The position numbers and the translations under genes are program-made. The notes under the pieces were generated by a model, which had not been told where the DNA came from, did no database searches, and saw only the letters and a program-made list of their open reading frames with translations. A stretch of 64,000 nt of DNA. It comes from an uncultured Oceanospirillales bacterium. Lineage in GTDB: Bacteria > Pseudomonadota > Gammaproteobacteria > Xanthomonadales > SZUA-36. The number at the start of each line of letters is the position of its first letter. The first letter of the stretch is position 1. The stretch lies in NCBI GenBank assembly GCA_913055655.1, contig CAJXKA010000001.1, positions 1,488,842-1,552,841 of the forward strand, given 5' to 3'. Below are positions 8,522 through 17,741 of the stretch, in pieces.

Positions 8522-9457
8522 TTAACTGACCGGTGACCGGGGAATCCGGATGCGCGGGTCGTCCGGGTCCGCGTGCAACTGTACCGTGTGCGAGACCGGA
8601 AGTGTGGCCTGGCAGTCGCCGTGGCCGCAGGGGAAATGGCTGATGATGGGAATGTCCAGGTCGCCGAACACGTCCATGACAATCTCATCGGTGTTTTTGC
8701 CGAATGACACGTCGCCACCGTCGTGCATTTCGAGCATTTCGCCGACCACCAGCCCGCGGATGCCGTCCAGGCACCCGGACGTGCGCAACTGCAGCAACAT
8801 GCGATCGAAGGCGTGCAGCTTCTCGTCGATATCCTCGATAAACAGGATGGCGCCGTCGGCGCAGATCTGCCCCGGGGTGCCCAGGCGTTCGATCAGGAGC
8901 GACAGGTTGCCGCCCCAGAGCGGACCACTGGTCACGCCCGGGCTCAGGCACCGGGCCTGGCAGGCATCCAGCGAGTGAATTTCGACATTGTCTTCGCCGG
9001 ACAGCACCTTTAACAGCGTTTCGACGTTGTACTGGATCGTTTCCTTGCCGAACGTGGTCAGCATCGGGCCATGGAAGGTCACAAAGCCACAACGCTGCGA
9101 AATGGTCGTCAGCAGCCCGGTGATATCGCTGAAGCCGACCAGGATTTTCGGGTTGGCCGCGATCAACTCGTAGTCCAGCAGCGGCAGCACCCGGTTGATG
9201 CCGTAACCGCCGCGTGCACAGATGATGGCGTCGATGGAAGGGTCAGCGAACATCGCCACCAGGTCTTCGGCGCGGGCTTCGGGCGGGCCGGCGTACTTGT
9301 CCTGGCGCAGACCAACGTTTTTGCCCAGCACCACCTCGTAGCCCAGGCCTTCGAACAGGCCAACCGCACGCGCCAGCCGGTCAGGCAGCGGCCAGTAGGC
9401 CGGGCTGACGATGCCGATACGCGCACCGTCGCGCAGCCGGGCCGGGCGGGTGCTCAT
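8522..9457 (-). CDS. ldcA: cytoplasmic LD-carboxypeptidase (S66 family)
   Basis: The 311-residue protein begins directly with the S66 fold (RDGARIGIVSPAYW) and has no signal peptide. The ARGGYGINRVLPLLDY stretch and the nucleophile Ser in VGFSDITG are conserved; the His of the Ser-Glu-His triad is probably in SHFPCGHG. LdcA removes the terminal D-Ala from murein tetrapeptides so that MpaA or the epimerase pathway can use the tripeptide. It follows the epimerase gene by 33 bases. A Tat-exported paralog is encoded at 20904. Confidence 0.9.
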   Translation of the reverse strand: MSTRPARLRDGARIGIVSPAYWPLPDRLARAVGLFEGLGYEVVLGKNVGLRQDKYAGPPEARAEDLVAMFADPSIDAIICARGGYGINRVLPLLDYELIAANPKILVGFSDITGLLTTISQRCGFVTFHGPMLTTFGKETIQYNVETLLKVLSGEDNVEIHSLDACQARCLSPGVTSGPLWGGNLSLLIERLGTPGQICADGAILFIEDIDEKLHAFDRMLLQLRTSGCLDGIRGLVVGEMLEMHDGGDVSFGKNTDEIVMDVFGDLDIPIISHFPCGHGDCQATLPVSHTVQLHADPDDPRIRIPRSPVS

Positions 9458-9490
9458 CGGGACAGGCGATTTGAAACAGCTGGCGTCATT

Positions 9491-10612
9491 TCAACAGTGT
9501 CGCCCCGCGCCGTTGGCCACGTCCAGTGGCTCCAGCCCGTCGATATTCTCGATACCCAGGCCCGGCGCGTCGGTGATGCGGATCTCGGCGCCTTCGAAGC
9601 GCACGCCGCTGGTGACAGGGTCGTACTTGCCCAGCGAGGGCGTGTCCAGGTCGACCTTGGTGATCACCGTCGACTTGGCCGCCGCCACGTGCGCGGCCGC
9701 GGCCACGCCAATGCTGGATTCCAGCATGCAGCCGATCATGCACTCGATGCCGTGGATGCCGGCGATGTCGGCAATTTTCACCGCGTTGGTAATGCCGCCG
9801 GTCTTCATCAGCTTGATGTTGATGATGTCGGCGGCGCGGTTGCGGATCAGCTCGATCGCCTCGCGCGGGCCGAAGGAACTTTCATCGGCCATCACCGGGG
9901 TGTGGACGCGCTCGGTGACGTATTTCATGCCCTCGATGTCCTCGCCCAGCACCGGCTGTTCCACCAGCTCCAGCTGGACGCCAGATTCCTCCAGCGCGCG
10001 CAGCACGGAGACCGCCTGTTTCGGCGACCAGCCCTGGTTGGCGTCCAGGCGGATCAGGGCGCGGTCGTCGGTGGCCGCGTAAATCGCCTTGATGCGCTCG
10101 ATATCCATTTCCGGATCCTTGCCGACCTTCACCTTCAGCGTCTCGAAACCGGCATCGCAGGCCGCCACCGCGTCCTCGACCATTTTGTCGATGTAGTCCA
10201 CGCTGATGGTGATGTCCGTGACGATCACGTCTTCACCGCCACCCAGCAACTTGTAGATCGGCGCGCCGTACAGCTGACCGAAAAGGTCGTAGACGGCGAT
10301 TTCCATCGCCGCCTTGGCGCTGAAATTCTTGATGATCGACTTCTGGATATGGTCGGTGATGGCGTTCAGGTTGCCGATCTCCATGCCGATGATGTTCGGC
10401 GCGATGACCTTGTGAATCGCCTCGATTATGGACCCGTGGGTATCGCCGGTGATGACGGCCGTGGCCGGCGCGCTGCCGTAACCGGTGCGGCCGTCGTCGG
10501 TGTCGACCATGACCACCACGTCGGCAATTTCATCCACCGTCCTCAGGGACGTCTTGAACGGCGTTGCCAGCGGCACCCGCAGCATCCCGAATCGGACTCT
10601 TTCGATTTTCAT
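9491..10612 (-). CDS. L-Ala-D/L-Glu dipeptide epimerase (enolase superfamily)
   Basis: A 373-residue member of the muconate-lactonizing branch of the enolase superfamily. The KxK base (LKVKVG), metal ligands in LDANQGW, LVEQP and ADESS, and the second base region (NIKLMKTGG) are all visible. Such enzymes (YcjG, YkfB) epimerise L-Ala-D-Glu to L-Ala-L-Glu for ordinary peptidases. The ATG at 10612 overlaps the TGA of the NlpC/P60 gene, the same adjacency as ykfB-ykfC in Bacillus. The open frame extends upstream through the neighbour without homology, so the longer version was rejected. Confidence 0.9.
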   Translation of the reverse strand: MKIERVRFGMLRVPLATPFKTSLRTVDEIADVVVMVDTDDGRTGYGSAPATAVITGDTHGSIIEAIHKVIAPNIIGMEIGNLNAITDHIQKSIIKNFSAKAAMEIAVYDLFGQLYGAPIYKLLGGGEDVIVTDITISVDYIDKMVEDAVAACDAGFETLKVKVGKDPEMDIERIKAIYAATDDRALIRLDANQGWSPKQAVSVLRALEESGVQLELVEQPVLGEDIEGMKYVTERVHTPVMADESSFGPREAIELIRNRAADIINIKLMKTGGITNAVKIADIAGIHGIECMIGCMLESSIGVAAAAHVAAAKSTVITKVDLDTPSLGKYDPVTSGVRFEGAEIRITDAPGLGIENIDGLEPLDVANGAGRHC

Positions 10613-11880
10613 GGTTCTCCAACCGTTGTTCTGATGGACTTGATGGCGTACATCTCGTCCAGGTAGGTGACGTCTCGCGACATGTGCAGCGACACCAGCG
10701 GCGTGACCGACACGCCGGTGAACTCGCGCTCGTGATAATCGCCCCTGGCATCGCGCCATCCGGCGCCGGCCAGGTCGTGAATCACCCAGGGCTGACCGTC
10801 CAGGTTGCCCAGGCACATCATGACATGGCCGGTGGAATACAGGAGGTCGCCGACATCGGCGCGGCGAATCTGCTCAAGCTTTTCCCCGGCACTGGCGCCA
10901 GGTGCGAAGCGGGTGTTCACCCCGATGGGGCTCTCACCCTGCTGCTTTGAATTGCGCGGCAGCACGAAACCCATGCTGCGGTAGACCTCCGAGACCAGCC
11001 CGGTACAGTCGCGTGCATTCAGCGAATGCCCCCAGCCGTAAGGCTCGCCCAGGAACTTGAAGGCCTGCTCGACCAGGTGGCGGCGCGTGAATGGCAGGTG
11101 GCCCACGCGAACATCGGCATCGGCGTCGATGGCGGCGGTCACGAATGCCAGCTGGCCATTCTCCCCGCTCGCGGGTCGCCGGACGCGGTACTGTCCATCG
11201 CGCGTATGCGGTGGTTCGGCCAGCGGCAGGCGCACACCCATGTCGAGGGTTACGGTCGTGCCCCCGTCATGATCATCGCCGAGCTGTGCGTCGACGAAGT
11301 CACCCGTCACCACCAGGGCATCCGGGGCGTCGCGAAACGCGAGCATGTCATCCAGTGCGCCTTCGGCCAGTGTCTCGTCCCTGACCCAGCCGGCATAGTT
11401 GTAGGACTGCACGAACTGCCAGCGGCCGTCGGCGCTGGCGTGCATGACGGCCACGATATCGCCGGGGAACAGTGCGTTTTCCTGGAAACGGTCCAGGTGA
11501 CGCGTCTCCTCGTTGGCGTGCACGACGTCCTCCGTGGGCCAGCCGCGCATGTCGGCGCGGGTGTGCGCCATCGCGAACCGAATGTCGCGCATCGCCGGCA
11601 ATGACTCGAGATTGCAGGCCGCCTGGTAGCGTGCCCAGTCCTCGTCGCTCACGGCGCGACCGTCATCGTGGAAAAGCGCCCCGCCAGGCCGAAGACTGAC
11701 CGCCGCGATCCTTGCCTTGATGTCATCGGCACCCAGTTGCGAAGGAAAATCCGCCAGCACCACCAGGTGGGGATCCTGCGCGTAGGCATCCCGGTTGAAT
11801 GCACGGATCTCGTCCGGGCGCATCAGCACGGTATCGGGCTCATCGCAGGCGGCGATCCAGAACTCCGGTGTTTGGCGCAT
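10609..11880 (-). CDS. NlpC/P60 (C40) murein-peptide endopeptidase, YkfC-like
   Basis: A 423-residue protein with SH3-like segments (GWVRDE region in the first half) and a C-terminal NlpC/P60 domain. The catalytic Cys is in NARDCTGLVSEVYRS, the His in STGHVMMCLG and a further His in WVIHDLAG. YkfC-type enzymes cleave gamma-D-Glu-diamino acid bonds of free murein peptides in the cytoplasm; no signal peptide is seen. The frame is open to an ATG at 11988, but a sigma70-like promoter with a GAAT-N5-ATTC dyad lies at 11929-11967, so the ATG at 11880 (MRQTPEFW) is preferred. If the upstream ATG is used the protein has 459 residues. Confidence 0.82.
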   Translation of the reverse strand: MRQTPEFWIAACDEPDTVLMRPDEIRAFNRDAYAQDPHLVVLADFPSQLGADDIKARIAAVSLRPGGALFHDDGRAVSDEDWARYQAACNLESLPAMRDIRFAMAHTRADMRGWPTEDVVHANEETRHLDRFQENALFPGDIVAVMHASADGRWQFVQSYNYAGWVRDETLAEGALDDMLAFRDAPDALVVTGDFVDAQLGDDHDGGTTVTLDMGVRLPLAEPPHTRDGQYRVRRPASGENGQLAFVTAAIDADADVRVGHLPFTRRHLVEQAFKFLGEPYGWGHSLNARDCTGLVSEVYRSMGFVLPRNSKQQGESPIGVNTRFAPGASAGEKLEQIRRADVGDLLYSTGHVMMCLGNLDGQPWVIHDLAGAGWRDARGDYHEREFTGVSVTPLVSLHMSRDVTYLDEMYAIKSIRTTVGEP

Positions 11881-11928
11881 GTGCTGATGTCCGTCGCGAT
11901 GAAAGATTCGCCCCGTCCCGGGCAAACC

Positions 11929-11967
11929 AGAATAATTTATTCTATGGACGGCGTCAGGCATCTGCAA
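11929..11967 (-). promoter_or_regulatory. promoter with MurR-type operator upstream of the C40 gene
   Basis: Reading leftward, TTGCAG (11967-11962), a 17-base spacer and TAGAAT (11944-11939) form a good sigma70 promoter. The perfect 15-bp palindrome AGAATAATTTATTCT (11929-11943) covers the -10 box and expected start point. Its core GAAT-N5-ATTC matches the dyads at 621 and 13037. It would drive the C40, epimerase, LdcA, SpmA and SpmB genes independently of amiD and be shut when the dyad is bound. Confidence 0.6.
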
Positions 11968-11994
11968 CACAGGTTGATCAGTCGTCATGACGGT

Positions 11995-12978
11995 TCAGCC
12001 GGCGTCGGGCGCCGGTACACCACTTCCGGAGGCTGGCTCGAGAACCGGCGCGGGTTCAATTTCAGGCTCGGGCACCAGCAACGGCGCCAGGTCGTTCTCG
12101 TAATACTTCTCGATCAGCGCGTACAGCACGGCAACCGTGGCCGGGCTGGGCTGCCCTGTCACTTCCCACGGCAGGAAATGCATCTGGAAGGCGCTGATCA
12201 CGTTGCGGGTCTGTTCGTCGTATTCACCGGTGAGCTCGATCTCGTAGCCGTAAATTTCCAGTGCTTCCTGCAAACGGCCGATACCGGGCATGTCCAGCCG
12301 GAACCGGTCCCAGTAGCGAGCCACGGTATCGTCGTCATACCAGGCGCCGAAGCCTTGCGTGTACAACCACTGCCAGGGAAATCGCGGGCCGGGATCGATC
12401 TTGCGCTGCGGCGCCAGGTCGGAATGACCGATCACGTGGGTCGGCGGCACATCGGGGTGGCGCGCGAGGATGCCCTCCAGGGTTTCCGCGACCAGCGCCA
12501 TCTGCTCCTCGGCAAAATCCGGGTAGAAACAGATGCGCTCGGACGCCCAGTCGGCCGTGGTGGGCTCGGCGGGTTCAGTCTCGTCGGTCGCCTCGTGGCA
12601 ATGCGCCTGGTTGACGATCTCGATGCCCACCGACATGTTGTTGAGCTTTTTCATCCCCCGCCAGGAACCGACACCGGCGTGCCAGGCACGGCGGTCTTCG
12701 TCCACCAACTGGTAAACCTGCAGCTTATCGCCGTCATAGCTGTCGTCACCCGGTTCCGGAATCAGGTAGTGCGAGCTGACCGGGCGGCTGGTGCGCTTGG
12801 TCAGTACATGCATGGAATCCGCAAAGTCGCTGACCGTGAAATGCAGCACCACCACCGCCACGCGGCTGTCCTGGTTCTCCGATTCAACCTGCACCGGCCC
12901 GGACGCGGCGCAGCCAGCCAGTATCGACACGATCGCCGTGGCGGCCAGCAGATTTTGGAGCTTTCGGAAGTTCGGCAT
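11995..12978 (-). CDS. amiD: AmiD-like lipoprotein N-acetylmuramoyl-L-alanine amidase
   Basis: A 327-residue Amidase_2 protein. The lipobox is L20-A-G-C23, with Ala following the Cys, so outer-membrane retention is expected. Zinc ligands are probably H46 (VVLHFTVS) and the His/Asp of HVIGHSD...KIDPG; GIEIVN is also typical. The C-terminal region (about 215-290) resembles the peptidoglycan-binding helices of AmiD. The enzyme removes peptides from MurNAc or anhydroMurNAc on the periplasmic side. It is transcribed divergently from the TonB receptor across a promoter region with a GAAT-N5-ATTC dyad. Confidence 0.88.
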   Translation of the reverse strand: MPNFRKLQNLLAATAIVSILAGCAASGPVQVESENQDSRVAVVVLHFTVSDFADSMHVLTKRTSRPVSSHYLIPEPGDDSYDGDKLQVYQLVDEDRRAWHAGVGSWRGMKKLNNMSVGIEIVNQAHCHEATDETEPAEPTTADWASERICFYPDFAEEQMALVAETLEGILARHPDVPPTHVIGHSDLAPQRKIDPGPRFPWQWLYTQGFGAWYDDDTVARYWDRFRLDMPGIGRLQEALEIYGYEIELTGEYDEQTRNVISAFQMHFLPWEVTGQPSPATVAVLYALIEKYYENDLAPLLVPEPEIEPAPVLEPASGSGVPAPDAG

Positions 12979-13006
12979 TTCGGGACCTTTTATGCGGTTC
13001 GACTGA

Positions 13007-13077
13007 ATCGTAGGTTCGAATCGAATGTGAAATCAAGAATAAATAATTCTTTACATGAATTCACAATATGATATTTT
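13007..13077. promoter_or_regulatory. divergent promoters with shared GAAT-N5-ATTC operator
   Basis: The palindrome AAGAATAAATAATTCTT (13035-13051) sits in an AT-rich island. Rightward, TTTACA (13050-13055) and TATTTT (13072-13077) with a 16-base spacer could serve the TonB receptor. Leftward, TTGATT (complement of 13031-13036) and TACGAT (complement of 13007-13012) with an 18-base spacer could serve amiD. The dyad overlaps both -35 boxes, so one bound protein could block both. The promoter calls come from spacing and consensus only. Confidence 0.5.
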
Positions 13078-13140
13078 ATTTTGACGAAAATATAACGAAT
13101 TTCGTATCGGTTGTTTAACCTTCACACGCGGGGACGCACC

Positions 13141-16125
13141 ATGAGGAGCCACATGCACACACCACTCACACGCAGATTCTTGCCGTTAGCCGGCCTGTTG
13201 ATGCTCGCCTTTGCGGCGTTGGTCATCAGCGCACCGGCCATGGCGCAACAGGCCGGCGATATTGCCGGTACGGTTGTCGACGCCGACGGCGCCGGCATCG
13301 AAGGGGTGACCGTCGAGGCCACCAGCCCGGTACTGCCGGGTCGACGCACGGCCACCACCTCGGCCGAGGGCACCTACCGCCTGCCGCTGCTGCCGCCGGG
13401 TAATTACACCCTGCTGTACACGCTGCCGGACGGCTCGCAGCGTTCCCGCTCCGCGCAGGTCCTGCTGCAACAGCGCGCCACGGTCGACCTTTCACTGGCC
13501 GACGACGAGGCCCTCGCGGCACTCGAGGAAGTCCTGGTGGTGGGCACGAGCCCGCTGTTATCCACCGAGGAAGCCTCGCTGTCTGACGCGATTAACTACG
13601 AGACTTTCGATTCACTGCCGGTTGGCCAGGAATACCGCGACCTGATTAAGCTGATCCCAGGTGTCCAGTACACCCAGGACAGCATTCGTGGTCCGAGCTC
13701 CGGTGGTCATGGCCAGGACAACACCTACCAGTTCGACGGTGTGGACGTGTCCCTGCCGCTGTTCGGCACCCTGTCCGCCGAGCCTTCCACCCATGACATC
13801 GACCAGGTGAGCATGGTGCGTGGTGGTGCTTCCGCCGTCGGCTTCAACCGTTCCGGCGGTTTCAAGATCAACACGATCTCCAAGCGCGGCACGGATGAGT
13901 TTCACGGTGAGGCCAGCTACCAGATCGAGGATTCCGACTGGTCGGCCGACCCGGACACCGGCGCCGCCACCTCGGACCGGACCCGTGACTGGATCGTCGC
14001 CAACATCAGCGGCCCGATCCTGCAGGACAAGCTGTACTTCTACGCGTCCTACTACAACCCGACCACCGAGCTGAACAACCGCGACAACGCGTACGGCCCG
14101 GTGCCGGACTACACGCTGGATCGCAAGGAATACTTCGGCAAGCTCACCTGGGCACCGACCGATTCCATCCTGCTGGACGCCAGCTACCGTAATTCCGACA
14201 GCGAAGGCCGTGGCCAGAGCGTCGGCACGTTCGAGACGGTCGATGGCTCCACGGGTTCAGACGCCACGCTGGAAATCACGATTCTTGAAGGCTCCTGGGT
14301 GATCAACGAGGACTCCAGCGCCTACTTCAAGTACACCGATTTCGCCAACGAGACCCGCGGCGGTCCTGACCTGTTGCTGTCAGCCCAGCCGAGCGTCGGT
14401 GGTTCACTGGACCTGAACAACCTGGACCGCATGGGTCACTTCATCGTTCCGCAGGCGCGTGACGACGACCCGGCCTGGAACATGTGGGCCCAGCCGCTGA
14501 TCGACCGCTACGGTTACGTCGGCGACGACGGCACCCTGCAGGGCGGCGGCCTGGTGGGCGCAGCCCAGACCATCAACGACCAGAACTTCTACCGTGAGTC
14601 CTTCGAAGTCGGCTACGACTACACGCTCGACTTTGGCAGCGTGTCGCACGAGCTGCACATCGGTTACCACCAGGAAGAAATCCATGAAATCCTGATCCGT
14701 TCGTCCAACGGCTGGGGCCTGATCGAATCTGTTGGTGGTGAGGAAACCACGGCTGCGGACGATATCCCGATCTACTACCGTGCGAACTTCTTCCAGACCA
14801 GCCTGGGCGACTACGGCATCCCGCCGATCAATTCGTACGCGGAATCCCGCAACATCGAGCTGAATGACATCATCACCTGGGGTGACTTCGAGTTTAACCT
14901 CGGCGTCATGTTTTCCGAGGACACACTGTACGGCCAGGGCCTGAAGGCCGTATCCGGCAACCTCAGCGGTTTCGAGAACAGCCCGGGTACCAAGTACAAG
15001 ATGAAGAAAGTCAGCTTCGACGAAATGATGCAGCCGCGCCTGGGCGCGACCTGGAACTTCGCCGACAACGCCTCGGTCTTCGTCAACTACGCCCGGTACT
15101 ACCCGTCAGCCAGCTCGCTGGCCCGCGCGGCGTCCTGGGACCGTAACCTGCACACCGAGATCGAAGCCCTCTTCGACATCGATGGCAACATGATTGGCCT
15201 GGAAGAAGATGCGTCATCTTCAGGAAAGCTGTTCCAGGAAGGCATCGATCCGCGTCACGTGGACGAGTTCCTGGTCGGCGCCAACTGGCAGGCAACCGAC
15301 AACCTGACGACGCGAATCCACTACCGTCGTCGTGAAGCCCGTTCGTTCTGGGAAGACACCTACAACTGGGCGCTGGAAGCCTACTCTTGCACCGCGGAGC
15401 CGGATCGCTTCGGCTGCATGCCGGCTGGGTGGGCGCCTGAAGAGCCGTACATCCCGAACCTGAACGACTACCGTGACGAGATCGGTGGTTCGACCTTCGT
15501 GATTGCCGAAGTGCCGAACGCCTACACCGATTACGACGAAGTCAGCCTGGAAGCCGAGTGGGCCCAGGACAACTGGTACGTGCAGGCCTCCTACACCTGG
15601 AGCGACTTCCGCGGCAACTTTGACCAGGACAACGCGACGTCCGAGAACGATTTCAACACGTTCATCGGTTCCTCGCTGCTGTCCGACGGTCGTGGCCGCA
15701 TGCTCTGGAACATGAAAGACGGCCAGCTGCGCGGTGACCGCACTCACCTGTTCAAGGCTTACGGTTACTACCAGTTCAGCTGGAACGGCAGCGTCGGCGC
15801 CTACGCGCTGTACCAGTCCGGCCAGCCCTGGGAGACCTGGGACGGTTCACTGTACGGCTACTCCAGCGACACCATCCGCTTCGCGGAGCCGGCCGGTACG
15901 CACCGTTCGGACGCGCACTACCAGCTGGACCTGAACTACACCCAGAACTTCTACTTCGGGGCCAGCGACCGCTACGCGGTGCAGCTGCGTGCTGACCTGT
16001 ACAACGTGTTCGATAACCAGACCGGTTACAACATCCAGCCGAGCATCAACTCGGCCGGCTATGGCGAGCCACGTTCGTACTACCTGCCGCGTCGCCTGCA
16101 GCTGATGGCCAAGTTCCTGTTCTGA
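13141..16125 (+). CDS. Oar-like TonB-dependent outer membrane receptor
   Basis: A 994-residue receptor. A signal peptide ending in APAMAQ is followed by a carboxypeptidase-regulatory-like beta domain (GDIAGTVVDADGAGIEGVTV onward), a plug (about residues 140-260, with LPVGQEYRDLIKLIPGVQY) and a beta barrel ending in the terminal aromatic KFLF. This is the Oar/OmpA-related layout common in proteobacteria that import large substrates. Its dyad-bearing promoter and neighbours suggest uptake of murein fragments; substrate is inference. The TTG at 13111 precedes any signal peptide. ATG 13153, with AGGAG four bases upstream, is an equally good start. Confidence 0.88.
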   Translation: MRSHMHTPLTRRFLPLAGLLMLAFAALVISAPAMAQQAGDIAGTVVDADGAGIEGVTVEATSPVLPGRRTATTSAEGTYRLPLLPPGNYTLLYTLPDGSQRSRSAQVLLQQRATVDLSLADDEALAALEEVLVVGTSPLLSTEEASLSDAINYETFDSLPVGQEYRDLIKLIPGVQYTQDSIRGPSSGGHGQDNTYQFDGVDVSLPLFGTLSAEPSTHDIDQVSMVRGGASAVGFNRSGGFKINTISKRGTDEFHGEASYQIEDSDWSADPDTGAATSDRTRDWIVANISGPILQDKLYFYASYYNPTTELNNRDNAYGPVPDYTLDRKEYFGKLTWAPTDSILLDASYRNSDSEGRGQSVGTFETVDGSTGSDATLEITILEGSWVINEDSSAYFKYTDFANETRGGPDLLLSAQPSVGGSLDLNNLDRMGHFIVPQARDDDPAWNMWAQPLIDRYGYVGDDGTLQGGGLVGAAQTINDQNFYRESFEVGYDYTLDFGSVSHELHIGYHQEEIHEILIRSSNGWGLIESVGGEETTAADDIPIYYRANFFQTSLGDYGIPPINSYAESRNIELNDIITWGDFEFNLGVMFSEDTLYGQGLKAVSGNLSGFENSPGTKYKMKKVSFDEMMQPRLGATWNFADNASVFVNYARYYPSASSLARAASWDRNLHTEIEALFDIDGNMIGLEEDASSSGKLFQEGIDPRHVDEFLVGANWQATDNLTTRIHYRRREARSFWEDTYNWALEAYSCTAEPDRFGCMPAGWAPEEPYIPNLNDYRDEIGGSTFVIAEVPNAYTDYDEVSLEAEWAQDNWYVQASYTWSDFRGNFDQDNATSENDFNTFIGSSLLSDGRGRMLWNMKDGQLRGDRTHLFKAYGYYQFSWNGSVGAYALYQSGQPWETWDGSLYGYSSDTIRFAEPAGTHRSDAHYQLDLNYTQNFYFGASDRYAVQLRADLYNVFDNQTGYNIQPSINSAGYGEPRSYYLPRRLQLMAKFLF

Positions 16126-16164
16126 TCGAACGGGCGCTTGCCGCGGCAGCCGCCGCAAACCACA

Positions 16165-16196
16165 GGCCGGCCCGGGTTACCGGGCCGGCCTTTTTC
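16165..16196 (+). terminator. rho-independent terminator after TonB receptor
   Basis: A perfect 11-bp stem (GGCCGGCCCGG at 16165-16175 pairing with 16180-16190), loop GTTA and a following T5 run lie 39 bases after the receptor stop. It separates the receptor from the symporter gene, which starts at 16246. Confidence 0.9.
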
Positions 16197-16245
16197 TTGA
16201 ACGCGTGAACTGAATGACCGCACAGCCGGGTGCGCAGATAACACG

Positions 16246-17703
16246 ATGAACCTGAATATCACCGCCATCGACGCCCTGATCGTGGCCGGCTACCTGGCCG
16301 CGGTCATGGTCTTCGGGCTGTGGATGGGGCGCGGCCAGCGCACGCTTTCGGACTATTTCCTGGGTTCCCGTTCACTGCCGTGGTGGGCGCTGTTGCTGTC
16401 CATCGTCGCCACCGAGACCAGCACGGTCACGTTCCTGAGCCTGCCCGGTATCGCCGCGGCGCCCAGTGGCAACCTGACCTTCCTGCAGATCACCATCGGC
16501 TATATCGTCGGCCGCCTGCTGATCATCCGTTTCCTGTTGCCGATGTACTTCCGCGGTGAGAACTTCACCGCCTACCAGGTGCTGGAGAGCCGTTTCGGCC
16601 GCCTGAGCCGGCGCGCCGCGTCCACCCTCTTCCTGGTCACCCGCAATGTCAGCGACGCCCTGCGGCTGTTCCTGACCGCGCTGGTGCTGCAGATTGTCCT
16701 GGGCCTGGACCTGTCGGTCTCTGTCATCGTCCTGGGGCTGATCACCATCGCGTACACCCTGATGGGCGGCGCGCGCTCGGTCATCTGGAACGACTGCCTG
16801 CAGTTCGTCGTGTACATGGTGGGCGCACTGGCGGCGTGGATGATCATCGTTGACCGCGTGCCGGGTGGCATGGCCGCGGTCACCGAATTCGCGCGCGAAT
16901 CCGACCGCCTGAGACTGTTCGATTTCGACTTTTCGCTTTTTAAGCCCACGATGACCTTCTGGGCGGGGCTCGTGGGGGGCGCCTTCCTGACCGCCGCCAC
17001 CCACGGCACCGACCAGCTGATGGTCCAGCGCTACCTGTCGGGTCGCAACCTGGCCGACGCGGCGCGCGCGTTGGCCGCCAGCGGCTTTATCGTCGCCGGC
17101 CAGTTCGCGGTGTTCCTGCTGATTGGCGTGGCGCTGGCCGCCTTCTACGCGCTCTCGGGTGATGTCGGTTCCACCGATGCCCCCGCCGGCGATCGCCTGT
17201 TCGCCACGTTCATCGTCGATGAAATGCCGGTGGGCCTGGCGGGCATCACCCTGGCGTCCGTATTCGCGGCCGCGATGAGCACCCTGTCCAGCTCGCTCAA
17301 TTCCTCCGCCACGGCCTTAGTCAACGACGTCTGGCTGCCGCTGCGGCGCACCGCGATGGCGCCGGCAAACCAGTTGCGCGCCGGGCGCTATGCCACGGCG
17401 CTGTTCGGCATTGTCCAGGTGGGTATCGCGCTGGCCTTCGGCGCCCTGGACTTCAGCGAAAGCGTGGTCGCCAATGTGCTGAAAGTCGCCGGTTTCGCCA
17501 GCGGCCCGGTGCTCGGGGTTTACCTGCTGGGCGTGTTCGCACATGGCGTTCGCCAGCCCGCCGCCATCGCCGGGTTTGTCGTGGGCGTGGTCGTATTGTC
17601 CGCGCTGGCGTTCGGTACGGCGCTGTACTGGCCCTGGTATGCGGCGGCCGGCGCCGGCGTCACCTTCCTGGCCGGCTGGCTGGCCCAGAAGGGGATGCGA
17701 TGA
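16246..17703 (+). CDS. sodium:solute symporter (SSS family)
   Basis: A 485-residue protein with about 13 hydrophobic helices and SSS hallmarks: DYFLGSRSLPWWALLLSI near the first helices, ATETSTVTFLSLPG, and AAAMSTLSSSLNSSATAL in helix 8, where sodium-coordinating Ser residues reside. Lying between the TonB receptor and the namZ/murQ/kinase genes, it is the best candidate in the window for importing MurNAc or GlcNAc, because no PTS component is present. Nucleobase, sialic acid and other sugars are known SSS substrates, so specificity is inference. Its 3' end faces namZ, 38 bases away. Confidence 0.88.
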   Translation: MNLNITAIDALIVAGYLAAVMVFGLWMGRGQRTLSDYFLGSRSLPWWALLLSIVATETSTVTFLSLPGIAAAPSGNLTFLQITIGYIVGRLLIIRFLLPMYFRGENFTAYQVLESRFGRLSRRAASTLFLVTRNVSDALRLFLTALVLQIVLGLDLSVSVIVLGLITIAYTLMGGARSVIWNDCLQFVVYMVGALAAWMIIVDRVPGGMAAVTEFARESDRLRLFDFDFSLFKPTMTFWAGLVGGAFLTAATHGTDQLMVQRYLSGRNLADAARALAASGFIVAGQFAVFLLIGVALAAFYALSGDVGSTDAPAGDRLFATFIVDEMPVGLAGITLASVFAAAMSTLSSSLNSSATALVNDVWLPLRRTAMAPANQLRAGRYATALFGIVQVGIALAFGALDFSESVVANVLKVAGFASGPVLGVYLLGVFAHGVRQPAAIAGFVVGVVVLSALAFGTALYWPWYAAAGAGVTFLAGWLAQKGMR

Positions 17704-17741
17704 TGCGCCGTTCCCTGCAATGGACCCAGACCCACCGTCGC

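Noticed and set aside
9071..10666. Plus-strand frame of 531 codons opposite ldcA and the epimerase
   Set aside because: Shadow of two well-identified minus-strand enzymes; composition is typical of antisense frames in GC-rich DNA.
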